Source of the DNA: Salinivenus lutea
GTDB taxonomy: Bacteria > Bacteroidota > Rhodothermia > Rhodothermales > Salinibacteraceae
Length of the DNA stretch: 64,000 nucleotides
Assembly: GCA_002894685.1 (NCBI GenBank)
Contig: NCRC01000007.1
Span: 89,150 to 153,149 of the forward strand
Reading direction: 5' to 3'
Part shown: positions 1 to 8,282 of the stretch, piece after piece
Position numbering within the stretch: position 1 is the first letter of the stretch
Layout: every line of letters begins with the position of its first letter
Program-made: the position numbers and the translations under genes
Notes under the pieces: generated by a model
The model's input: the letters and a program-made list of their open reading frames with translations, nothing else
What the model was told of the DNA's origin: nothing
Database searches by the model: none

Positions 1-1610
1 GTTCAGAAGCCGGAATGGGGTACAGGTTGAAGTTCGCATCAGTCGTCGTTCCTCCCTGCACGCCTCCCTTCCAGGGCCACACGCCATTCTCAGTGAACTC
101 ATCGAACCGAATGAGGTCGGTCCGGCGCTGCGCCTCCCAGAAGAGTTCGCGACTTCGCTCCTCCAGGATAAAGTCGAGCGTGAGGTCGGACTGCGACAAG
201 TCACGTCCCATGCCGGCACGCTCACGGAGATCGTTGAGGAGGGTAAGCGCCTGGCTTTGGTCTCCCCCGCCTCCCCGAAGCGTCGCCTCTGCGTACATCA
301 GGTACGCATCCGCAAGGCGAAACATCGGAAAGTCGGTATCCGGGAAGGTAGCATTCGAACCCGGCTGCCCATCCGAGGTCACATTCCTGAATTTAGGGGC
401 GGCGTACCCCTGCGAGAAGGCGCCAATCGGATCATCGGTGGTTTCGCCGTTCGGCAGCACGTCGTCAATCTCTTTCTCCTGCCCCTGGGTGAAGAAGAAG
501 TCGTCGCGACTGTCCCCACCTTCATACCGATCGACCGACGCGCTCGTCGTCCGAAGGCCGGCCCATCCGAAGTCTAACCCAAAGGAGGCCGCATCCATCT
601 CTCCTCCAACGGGTGCGTGCGCGAGGAAGGTCGTGCCGCCAAAGTGACGGGTGCGGTCTCCATCCTGCGGGATGGCAAAGATCACTCCGTCCGCCGTGTG
701 GTTGTCGGCGAGGAAGAGGTGCTGGTAGTCCTCCTCCAGCTGATAATTCGCGTCGATCACCCGCTGCGTGTATTCAATCACTTCCCCGTAGCGGGACTCC
801 CCGACGTAAACTTCAGCGTTCAGGTAGAGCTTCGAGAGAAGCATCCAGGCAGCCGCCTTGTCCGCCCGGCCGTACTCAGCCTGCCCAGCGGGGGGAAGCA
901 CCTCCTCATTCTCATCGTTGATGATGGCCAGCAGTTCACTCTCGATGAAGTTGAAGATTTCCTCGCGAGTGCTCTGCTCCGGGGCTTCACTTCCACGCGG
1001 AAAGTCTTCCGTGACGAGAGGAATATCACCGAAGAGATCGATTCCGTGCCAGTAGCTGAGGGCTCGCAGGAATCGAACCTCCGCTCGGTACTGCTGGATC
1101 GTCTGTTTTTTCTCCGCACTCACGCCGCGGGAATCCAGCCGGGAATCGGTCGACTGTCGCAGAAACTCATTTGCCTGGGAGACCTGGAAAAACACGCGGG
1201 AGTACATCCCGACCGAGAACTGGTTCGAGGACGTCCAGTTGTGATTGTTCAATCGGCGAATGCCGTTGTCATTCCAGGCGATTACAGCCTCGTCCGTCGG
1301 AAGCTCTTGCATCTTCCAATAGAGGCGCATGTACTGCGAGAACCCCTCGTCGTCAATGGCCCCAATATCAGCGTTGCCGGCCGGCCCCTCCTGACCCGTC
1401 ACGTTCAGGCCGCCGTAGACCTTCGCCAGGTAGTTCTCGTAGGAGCCATCTTCACTAAACACGTTGTTGGCGGTCGCACTACTCTTGGGGTTCACCCCCA
1501 CATCCGTACACCCAGGGAGCACAACCAGCCCCCCCGTTACTAGAGCCAGAAGAAAAAGCGAGAGAAGTCGGGATTGGGAAACGCCAGTCATAGCGATAGA
1601 GGATGTCATG
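1..1610 (-). CDS. susD: SusD/RagB family nutrient-binding outer-membrane lipoprotein (3' end cut by window)
   Basis: The frame is open from an ATG at 1610 to the window edge, about 535 codons. Residues 15-34 form a signal peptide ending in the lipobox LPGC (lipid Cys34), so this is a surface lipoprotein. The body has SusD features: an early AKVYGGL segment with the Y-W/L-rich helices, and near the window start the family's closing block with NLYPIPASE, so only some 10-20 residues are missing. SusD proteins bind glycans and cap the SusC channel. It lies 40 bp downstream of susC in the same direction and is almost certainly co-transcribed. A second in-frame ATG at 1592 is an alternative start. 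Confidence 0.9.
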
Positions 1611-1650
1611 TGCAAATGAGTGCAGGCCAAAGCGGGACCGTCTTCGGGCG

Positions 1651-4600
1651 TTACAGTTGCAGGTTGATCCCGGCGGTGAAGGTCCGCGAACGGGGGTACA
1701 CCTGATCATCGATCCCAATGTTGGACGAACCGGGGCCCCCAACTTCCGGATCTGGCCCACTGTAGCCCGTCAGCACGAACAGGTTGCTTGCCCGCGCAAA
1801 GACGCGGACGCGGTCCACTGAAGGAAGCGACCGCACCGTGTAGCCCAGGGAGACATTATCTAGGCGCAGGAAGGACGCATCCTCAACGTACACGTCCGAG
1901 AAATACTGCGGGGTCTCGAAGCCATTCTCGAGAGCCGACTCGTGGACGTTCGACGGGGCAAAGTTCCGGAGATTATCGAAGTGCCCAAAGTTCGACGCAA
2001 CGTTATTGTAGACTTGCTGCCCGAGGTGTGCTCTCAGGGTAAAGCTCAAGTCTACATTCTGGTAATTAAATTGAGACGTGTGGCCAATAATCCAATCGGG
2101 TTGTGGATTGCCTGTAACAACTCGATCTTCTTCATTGACCGTCCCATCGCCATTCACATCCTGGTAGAGATCATCCTCATCGATGGTACCATCTCCGTTT
2201 ACGTCTTCGAAGATCGGGTCTCCATTGTCGTCTCGCTTGTGGCGAAACGTGAAGAAGGAATTGATGGGCTCTCCCTCGCGGAGGATTTGGATTGTGTTTC
2301 CGACGCCTCCGCTAATTCCTCCGGTTGAGATCCCCTGGAAGTCCTCGTCTGCCCCGCGATTGAGCTGGAGGAGCTCGTTGGAGTTCGTCGAGGCGTTCGT
2401 CTGCACAGTCCAGGAGAAGTCCTCAGTGTTGACGACCTGGGCGTCGACGCTCATCTCAAGTCCCTGGTTACGCATCGACCCGATGTTTGTCAGGACTCGG
2501 TCGCTGAGGTTTGCTCCCCCCGCCACCGGGACGGTAAAGAGCAGGTCGTCGGTGTCCTTCACGTAGTACTCAACCGAGCCGGTAATCCGCCCATCGAGGA
2601 CGCCGTAATCGACGCCGATGTTCGTGGTGGTGGTCGACTCCCACTTCAGTGTCTCATCCGCGGCGTTGGGCCGGATGGTGCTCACAAACTCGTCTCCGAA
2701 CTGAATTTGCGCACGGTTTCCTCCCGGCACCCAGAGCGGCTCGTAAAGGAAGTCGCCAATTTCCTGATTTCCGGTTTGCCCCCAGGAGACACGGAATTTC
2801 AGGTTCGAGAGAACATCGACGTCTTCCAGGAATGACTCCTGGTGAGCCCTCCACGCGAGCGCGGCGGACGGGAAGGTTCCCCATCGGTTTTCCGGACCGA
2901 ACCGGGACGACCCATCCCGCCGAACGGTGAAGGTCAGCAGGTAGCGGTCCGAGAACGTGTAATTGGCCCGGAAGAAGCCAGAAATCAGCCGGCTCGGAAT
3001 CTCCGTGACAAACGTGTTGGACTCCGACGCGGGATCAGTACTGTTAGGCCCAAAGATATTGCTGCTCAGGCCCGAGGAAGTGAACTCCGGGTATTCCTCG
3101 TAGAAATCCTGATACGAGTACCCAGCCGTCACGTCCACCGAGCTGTTGATTTGATCAAACGCCCGGTCGTAATTCAGGTAGGCATCCAGAAGCGTATTCG
3201 TACGCGTGAAGGATGCCCGTTCAATCGTACCGGGATTCGCCGAGAGAGCCTCCGACTTCAAGGTCGTCGGCGCGAAGAACTCTCGTTCCCCCGTGGTCAC
3301 GTCGTAGCCAAACTTCACTCGAGCGCTCAGTCCCTCAACGAAGGTGGGCTCATATTCGGCCTCGACATTCCCCAGACTCCGCCAGTTCTCCCCCACATTG
3401 TCGGTCAGGACGTACTGGGCAACCGGGTTGCTCTCTGCGTTCCCGTTGTCCCATTCAAAGAACCCACCGAAGTCACTTCCGACGTCCCGAATGGGCTGTG
3501 TGGGCGCAAAAAGGGCGGCGTTGCCCACCATTCCGGGCTCAAACTGATCCTGCGTTTTGGCGCCCCGAATGTTGGTACGAACCGTCACCCGATCGTCAAA
3601 CAGGTACTGGTTGTAGCGCACAGACGCAGTCATGCGCTCCGTGTTCGAGGTTTCCAAAATGCCCTGCTGGTCGAGATACCCGAGCGAGAGCCGGACGTCG
3701 GAGTCCTCATAGTTTCGAGAAATCCCGAGGGAGTGCTCCTGTCCCAGACCCGTTCGCTGAGTAGCATCTTGCCAGTTGGTTTCCGCGTCGCCCAGCCGAT
3801 CCAGCTGACTGGGGGCTCGCTGCTGCACAACGCGACGGAATTCGTCCGTGCCGAGAACGTCAATGTCATCGGCAACGGTGGAGGCCGACACACTACCCGT
3901 GTATGTCACGCGCGTGCCGTCTCCCTCGGCCGACTTCGTTTCGATAAGAATGACGCCGTTGGCTCCTCGGGCCCCATAGATGGCTGTTGCCGAGGCGTCT
4001 TTCAGCACCGTGACATTCTCAATGTCATTGGAGTTCAGAAAGTTAAGCGGGTTCCGGCCCGCCGTATTCGACTCGTTACTAATCGGCACGCCGTCGATGA
4101 CGAAGAGGGGCTGGCTGTCCGCATTCACGGACGTGGCCCCACGGATTCGGATGTAAGACTGACTCCCGGGGGCGCCACTGCTGGCTGAAATTTGCACGCC
4201 GGACACCTTGCCCGAAATCAACCGATCCGGGCTTACGCCAGCCGATTGGTTCAGGTCTTCGGCACTCACCTTCGAGACCGTTCCGGTTAGATCTCGTGCC
4301 TCTTGCGAGCCGTATCCTACGACCACCACTTCGTCGAGCTCTCCGACATCGGCCTGAAGGCTCACATCAATCACCTCCCGGTCTCCGACCTCGACCGTCT
4401 GCCGCTGGTATCCGACAAACGAAATGACGAGAACGGCGTCTGGCCCCGGCACGCGGAGCTCAAACTCGCCGTTGGCGTTGGTCGATGTGCCAGTGGAGGT
4501 GCCCTGAATGCTCACGTTCGCCCCGGGAAGCGTCTCTCCCGTTGAGGCATCCGTCACCGTGCCCTGCACGACCCGCTCCTGCGCAAGAACCCCCCCAGCG

Positions 4601-4656
4601 CATAGGAACAGGAAGGCAGTCGTAATCGCGACAGTTCGTAACAGTTTTGACCACAT
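1651..4656 (-). CDS. susC: SusC/RagA family TonB-dependent outer-membrane transporter
   Basis: The protein is 1001 aa from the ATG at 4656, chosen because it starts directly on a signal peptide (MWSKLLRTV...LAQE); an upstream in-frame extension of 54 codons is not signal-like. A carboxypeptidase-regulatory-like domain follows (VVQGTVTDASTGE..., roughly residues 28-105), then the DEVVVVGYG TonB-box/plug motif and a long beta-barrel. Near the C-terminus a DVNGDGTID / DVNGDGTVN pair resembles dockerin-type calcium loops. SusC imports oligosaccharides across the outer membrane using TonB energy. Together with susD, lacI and the GH53 galactanase it forms a PUL probably aimed at beta-1,4-galactan. 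A LacI-like operator lies 75 bp upstream. Confidence 0.95.
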   Translation of the reverse strand: MWSKLLRTVAITTAFLFLCAGGVLAQERVVQGTVTDASTGETLPGANVSIQGTSTGTSTNANGEFELRVPGPDAVLVISFVGYQRQTVEVGDREVIDVSLQADVGELDEVVVVGYGSQEARDLTGTVSKVSAEDLNQSAGVSPDRLISGKVSGVQISASSGAPGSQSYIRIRGATSVNADSQPLFVIDGVPISNESNTAGRNPLNFLNSNDIENVTVLKDASATAIYGARGANGVILIETKSAEGDGTRVTYTGSVSASTVADDIDVLGTDEFRRVVQQRAPSQLDRLGDAETNWQDATQRTGLGQEHSLGISRNYEDSDVRLSLGYLDQQGILETSNTERMTASVRYNQYLFDDRVTVRTNIRGAKTQDQFEPGMVGNAALFAPTQPIRDVGSDFGGFFEWDNGNAESNPVAQYVLTDNVGENWRSLGNVEAEYEPTFVEGLSARVKFGYDVTTGEREFFAPTTLKSEALSANPGTIERASFTRTNTLLDAYLNYDRAFDQINSSVDVTAGYSYQDFYEEYPEFTSSGLSSNIFGPNSTDPASESNTFVTEIPSRLISGFFRANYTFSDRYLLTFTVRRDGSSRFGPENRWGTFPSAALAWRAHQESFLEDVDVLSNLKFRVSWGQTGNQEIGDFLYEPLWVPGGNRAQIQFGDEFVSTIRPNAADETLKWESTTTTNIGVDYGVLDGRITGSVEYYVKDTDDLLFTVPVAGGANLSDRVLTNIGSMRNQGLEMSVDAQVVNTEDFSWTVQTNASTNSNELLQLNRGADEDFQGISTGGISGGVGNTIQILREGEPINSFFTFRHKRDDNGDPIFEDVNGDGTIDEDDLYQDVNGDGTVNEEDRVVTGNPQPDWIIGHTSQFNYQNVDLSFTLRAHLGQQVYNNVASNFGHFDNLRNFAPSNVHESALENGFETPQYFSDVYVEDASFLRLDNVSLGYTVRSLPSVDRVRVFARASNLFVLTGYSGPDPEVGGPGSSNIGIDDQVYPRSRTFTAGINLQL

Positions 4657-4729
4657 GGTTGAGTGTGGAGGGTCGAGTGTGAGTAGATCAGACGTCATGT
4701 TCAAAATGGGCCGGCCGAATCCGACAGGA

Positions 4730-4744
4730 TGAAAGCGCTTTCCA
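4730..4744. promoter_or_regulatory. LacI-type operator upstream of susC
   Basis: TGAAAGCGCTTTCCA contains the perfect 12-bp palindrome GAAAGCGCTTTC. It shares the AAGCG(C/G)T core with the two sites in front of lacI. It lies between the lacI stop and the susC start, where a repressor of susCD would bind. Confidence 0.6.
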
Positions 4745-4762
4745 ATTATGCAATCCGATGCT

Positions 4763-5782
4763 CTAGGTCTCCCCGGTCTGGGTTCCGCAGGTGTCTCGTA
4801 CCACCAGCTCCGGGTCAAACACTGTGCTCGACACCGGCCGGTCCGGCTCCTGAATCCGGGCCGTCAACTTCTCGACGGCCAGCTCTCCATAGTCCCGAAG
4901 GGGCTGCCGAAGGGTCGACAGCCCCACATGTGCACTTACGTCAATGTCGTCAAAGCCGAGGAGCGCAACCTCCTCGGGCACCCGCACGCCCAGTTCCGAC
5001 GCCGCCTGCAGAGCACCGATGGCCTGCATGTCCGAGGCCGCAAAGACCGCGTCGGGCGGGGGATCGCGTTGGAGCAGTCGCTTCATCGCCGTGTACCCCC
5101 CGTCCTTCGCAAAAGCAAACGGTTCCTGGCTCCCACGAGCGACCAGGGATGAGGCGCGAGGGTGGCCCACTTCGTCCAGGGCTTCCTCATACCCCCTCCG
5201 CCGCTCCGCGGCCGGGTCGGGCTCCGGGGTTCCGGAGGTAATGTGCCCAATCCGCTGGTAGCCTGCCTCCAGCAAATGGCACGTCGCCTTGTATCCGCCT
5301 CGATGGTTGTCCACGTAGATCGACTCGTAATCCGGATGCCGCGTATCGACGAGTACGACGGGCTGCGAGCTCTCGTCCAGGGAGTTTGCAATGTCCTCGT
5401 GGAGGGGGGCCGAGAGGAGGAGAACACCATCGCTCCGGCCCCGCTGCGCGGCTCGTCGTACCTGCTCCTCTACCGCGTCCGGGTGGGACGGGGCATGCAC
5501 CAGGAGATCGTAGGATTTCGGGGCGAGGGCATTCTGGATGCCCCGCAATACGCCCATATAAAAATAATTGGCGAGAAGCGGCACGACCACCGCTATCGTA
5601 TCGGTGCGATTCCGTGCCAGGTTCTGCGCCGACGCGTGGGGCTGGTACCCCAAGGACTGCGCCGCCTTCATCACGCGGTCTCGCGTATCGGGCGCCACCT
5701 TCGACTCGTCATTCAGCACACGCGAAACGGTCGCGGTGGACACGTCTGCATGGTCCGCAATGTCGTAGATCGTCGGTGGCAC
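4763..5782 (-). CDS. LacI-family transcriptional regulator
   Basis: This 339-aa protein starts with a classic LacI helix-turn-helix (TIYDIADHADVSTATVSRVLN, residues 4-24) and the YQPHASAQNLA hinge helix. A periplasmic-binding-protein-like sensor domain follows from about residue 60 (TDTIAVVVPLL... to FDDIDVSAHVGLSTLRQP). Such proteins repress transport and hydrolase genes until a sugar is bound. It is encoded between the GH53 galactanase and susCD on the same strand. Two operator-like palindromes lie in its promoter region and one in front of susC, so autorepression plus control of susCD is likely. The effector, perhaps galactose or a galacto-oligosaccharide, is inferred from context only. 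Confidence 0.93.
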   Translation of the reverse strand: MPPTIYDIADHADVSTATVSRVLNDESKVAPDTRDRVMKAAQSLGYQPHASAQNLARNRTDTIAVVVPLLANYFYMGVLRGIQNALAPKSYDLLVHAPSHPDAVEEQVRRAAQRGRSDGVLLLSAPLHEDIANSLDESSQPVVLVDTRHPDYESIYVDNHRGGYKATCHLLEAGYQRIGHITSGTPEPDPAAERRRGYEEALDEVGHPRASSLVARGSQEPFAFAKDGGYTAMKRLLQRDPPPDAVFAASDMQAIGALQAASELGVRVPEEVALLGFDDIDVSAHVGLSTLRQPLRDYGELAVEKLTARIQEPDRPVSSTVFDPELVVRDTCGTQTGET

Positions 5783-5825
5783 GAATGAGGGTCGGTGGGT
5801 ACGCGAGAGTTTACAATTCCCTAAC

Positions 5826-5839
5826 TGTAAGCGGTTACA
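5826..5839. promoter_or_regulatory. LacI-type operator 1 in lacI promoter region
   Basis: TGTAAGCGGTTACA is an inverted repeat (TGTAA/TTACA arms) 44 bp upstream of the lacI start. It matches the core of the sites at 4730 and 5870. Confidence 0.6.
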
Positions 5840-5869
5840 TTATGAGGGGGGAGCCAGAGAATGTCAAGT

Positions 5870-5883
5870 TGTAAGCGCTCCCA
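5870..5883. promoter_or_regulatory. LacI-type operator 2 in lacI promoter region
   Basis: TGTAAGCGCTCCCA has the same TGTAAGCG left half as the site at 5826 but a degenerate right half. The centres are 44 bp apart, about four helical turns, which would suit cooperative or looped binding. Confidence 0.5.
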
Positions 5884-5945
5884 CCGCTAGAGGGTGGGTC
5901 GCGAACGGGGGCTTTCACCCCTCAATTCTCCCCCCCTCCGCTCCC

Positions 5946-7055
5946 TCATTCCGGAGCGGTCGCGTCCCCGGCCGTCCCGTGTTTGTACTTCTCGAAGACG
6001 TCAAGGACGGGCAATGCATTGTTGTCTTCGTCGAACATCCCTCGCGAGCGGATCGGCCCCTCCGCCACGGCCGGCTCCCACCAAAAAATCCCTTTGATTT
6101 TGGGGCTCGGAATGCTGAGGAGCATCTCGTGGACCGACGCCAAAAACTCGCGCTGCCCGCTCGGCGTCTCCGGGTAGGGCGCCGGGGCGTCCTGGTATTC
6201 GCTCGGGCGCCAGTTGTACGCGGTCTCGACCAGAATAATGTCTTTCTCGAAGTTCTTGGTCAGCGACAGCAGGTTTTCCCGGAGGCCAAGGAGGTTGCCG
6301 TGCCACCACGGATAGTACGAGAGCCCAATGACGTCGTATCCGATGTTGTAGGAATTGAATTTTTCGTAGTAGGCCTTGGCCCCGTCGGCATCGGCCCCCT
6401 GGTCGTAGTGCACCATAATCAACGGCCGGGGCGCCTGGGCTCGGCCCGCGTCCACGCCATCGATCCCGGCTTTGACCAGCGCTGCAAAGTTGTCCCAGTT
6501 CTCGGGGAGCTTTCCGGTGGGCCAAAGCATCCCATTTCGGGTTTCGTTGCCAATTTGCACCATCTCGGGCATGACGCCGGCCTCCCGAAAAGCAGCGATG
6601 GTCCGTCGCGTGTACTCGTACACTGAATCGGCCAGCACATCGGCGGACAGTCCCTCCCACGCGGCGGGGATCGGTTGCTTGCCCGGATCCGCCCAACGGT
6701 CCGCATAGTGGTAGTCCAGGAGAAACTTATAGCCCCGCTCCTGTGCCTCCTTGGCAAGCTCAATCGTGTACTCCAGGTCGTTGGGCAGCTCATCCGGCGA
6801 ATGGAAAAGTCGGAGCCGGATCCAGTCGTACCCGTGCTGTCGAAAAATTTGAAGCCCGGGCTTTACCTCGCCCTCGTCCCGAAACTGCACCCCCTGGTCC
6901 TCAGCGGCTTTCAAGAAGGACAGATCCGCCCCCACCGCGTACGTCAGGTCAACGGCGGCCTCGGAAGGCGCCTCCTGGGCCATTCCCGCCCCGGCCCCCA
7001 GGATGCCAATGAGAAGCAGCGCAACAAGCGTGCGGGGAAGAGACGGTCTCATCAT
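5946..7055 (-). CDS. Glycoside hydrolase family 53 endo-beta-1,4-galactanase
   Basis: The protein is 369 aa with an N-terminal signal peptide (residues 1-26, ending GMAQ), so it is exported. GH53 landmarks in order are GADLSFL (43-49), LLDYHYADRWADPGKQ (112-127), the acid/base glutamate in QIGNE (Glu171), HYDQG (216-220), SYYPWWHG (246-253), and the nucleophile in VETAYNW (Glu277). GH53 enzymes cleave beta-1,4-galactan internally. The length is typical for a single catalytic domain. It lies upstream of lacI and susCD on the same strand and defines the likely substrate of the locus. No LacI-like palindrome was found in its own upstream region (7056-7336). Confidence 0.93.
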   Translation of the reverse strand: MMRPSLPRTLVALLLIGILGAGAGMAQEAPSEAAVDLTYAVGADLSFLKAAEDQGVQFRDEGEVKPGLQIFRQHGYDWIRLRLFHSPDELPNDLEYTIELAKEAQERGYKFLLDYHYADRWADPGKQPIPAAWEGLSADVLADSVYEYTRRTIAAFREAGVMPEMVQIGNETRNGMLWPTGKLPENWDNFAALVKAGIDGVDAGRAQAPRPLIMVHYDQGADADGAKAYYEKFNSYNIGYDVIGLSYYPWWHGNLLGLRENLLSLTKNFEKDIILVETAYNWRPSEYQDAPAPYPETPSGQREFLASVHEMLLSIPSPKIKGIFWWEPAVAEGPIRSRGMFDEDNNALPVLDVFEKYKHGTAGDATAPE

Positions 7056-7336
7056 GGGAGAGCAGTTGTGAGGAGTGTCTATGGAGACGTCGCAGGTCGG
7101 TCACCCGTCGCCTCCACAGACTGCGGTGGGTGTGCGAAGCAGTTGAAAGAATACGATCCCGAGGCGGCAAGTGTCAACGAGCCCGCCCCAGAGAATCAAA
7201 TCCAATCGACACACACGGGGCTGTTTTTCTGCAGACCCACCGTGTGTTGCCGTGAGGGCACAGAGATCCCCGGGCGTCCGTACGGTGTTTTCTGTTTGGT
7301 TCTCCCATTTGCGCCTATCGAATTTTCGCTGCCTCT

Positions 7337-8266
7337 ATGCCCACAATCGAACTGGATCGGACGTCGGACACGCCGGTGCGCAAGCAACTGGTCGAGCAGC
7401 TCCGCTTCCTCATTGCGAGTGGCCACTTCAAGGTCGACGATCCCCTGCCGTCTACCCGCGCCCTGGGCGAGCGGCTCGATCTTTCATTCCATACCGTCCG
7501 CAAGGCCTACCAGGAGCTGAAAGAGGACGGGCTTCTCCGATCAAAGCCGGGCAGCGGGTACATGGTGGAGGAACGCGCCCCGCTCCCCAAGGAGGAACGC
7601 ATCGAGCAGGGCGCGAAGATCGTGCACGACACCCTGCAGCGGCTCGTGGGCCTTGGGCTGGGCGACGCGGAGATCGAGGCCCTTTTTCAAGAGCAGGCAA
7701 CCCTTCTCGACCACGCCGGGCTCGAGCGGAAGCTCATCACGGTGGGACGTCACCCCGAGCTCAACGAGTTGTGGGCCGACCAGTTAAGCGAGGCGCTCCA
7801 ACAAACCGTGCGCCCGGTGCCCCTGGCCCAGCTCGACCGTCACCAGGACGCCGACTTTGCGTTTACGCCCCACCGGCACCTCACGGACGTGCTCGAATCC
7901 ATTCCCCGGGGAGACGCCCTGGGGTTCATTACGCATCCGCCCTCCGCGGCCCTCGAACGCGTGGTGCGCCTGCTCGAGCACGAGACGCTGGGCCTCGTGA
8001 CGCGCTACCAGGAAACCATCTCTCCCCTCGCCGAGGCGGTGCGGTCCGCCGCCTCCTTCGACGGAAACATGATCGCGGCGTCCATCGAAGACGGCGTGGA
8101 CCACCTGGAGCAGTTCGTAGAGGAGACCGCCCTTCTGCTCTACACCCCTGCCAGCCACCGTCGCCTCCGCCCGTTCCTGAAAGAGGCATCGTGCGACCAC
8201 GAAGAGGTGTCCCTTCTCGTCAGCCACGACTCCGTCGAGGCCATCGTCGAGGCCGTGCCCGCTTGA
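7337..8266 (+). CDS. GntR-family transcriptional regulator
   Basis: The 309-aa protein begins with a GntR-type winged helix-turn-helix: TPVRKQLVEQLRFLIASG, then the LPSTRALGERLDLSFHTVRKAY recognition region and the LRSKPGSGYMV wing (about residues 11-76). The C-terminal 230 residues are mainly helical and match neither an aminotransferase-like MocR domain nor a clear FadR/UbiC ligand domain, so the signal is unknown. Short GntR proteins of the YtrA type end near residue 120, so this one has an extra effector domain. It is divergent from the galactanase gene and converges on the PgpH-like gene with 16 bp between stops. Confidence 0.85.
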   Translation: MPTIELDRTSDTPVRKQLVEQLRFLIASGHFKVDDPLPSTRALGERLDLSFHTVRKAYQELKEDGLLRSKPGSGYMVEERAPLPKEERIEQGAKIVHDTLQRLVGLGLGDAEIEALFQEQATLLDHAGLERKLITVGRHPELNELWADQLSEALQQTVRPVPLAQLDRHQDADFAFTPHRHLTDVLESIPRGDALGFITHPPSAALERVVRLLEHETLGLVTRYQETISPLAEAVRSAASFDGNMIAASIEDGVDHLEQFVEETALLLYTPASHRRLRPFLKEASCDHEEVSLLVSHDSVEAIVEAVPA

Positions 8267-8282
8267 GGAGCGGGGGCCTGCA

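Noticed and set aside
617..1543. Long plus-strand frame opposite susD
   Set aside because: It is antisense to a clear SusD coding frame; GC-rich genes here produce long mirror frames without domains.
2842..4188. 448-codon plus-strand frame opposite susC
   Set aside because: Mirror of the SusC barrel; no domain, no start context.
4657..4818. N-terminal extension of SusC from an ATG at 4818
   Set aside because: The extension is not signal-like and would cover the operator at 4730; the ATG at 4656 starts directly on the signal peptide.
7056..7336. LacI-type operator upstream of the galactanase gene
   Set aside because: No AAGCG(C/G)T palindrome was found in this interval.
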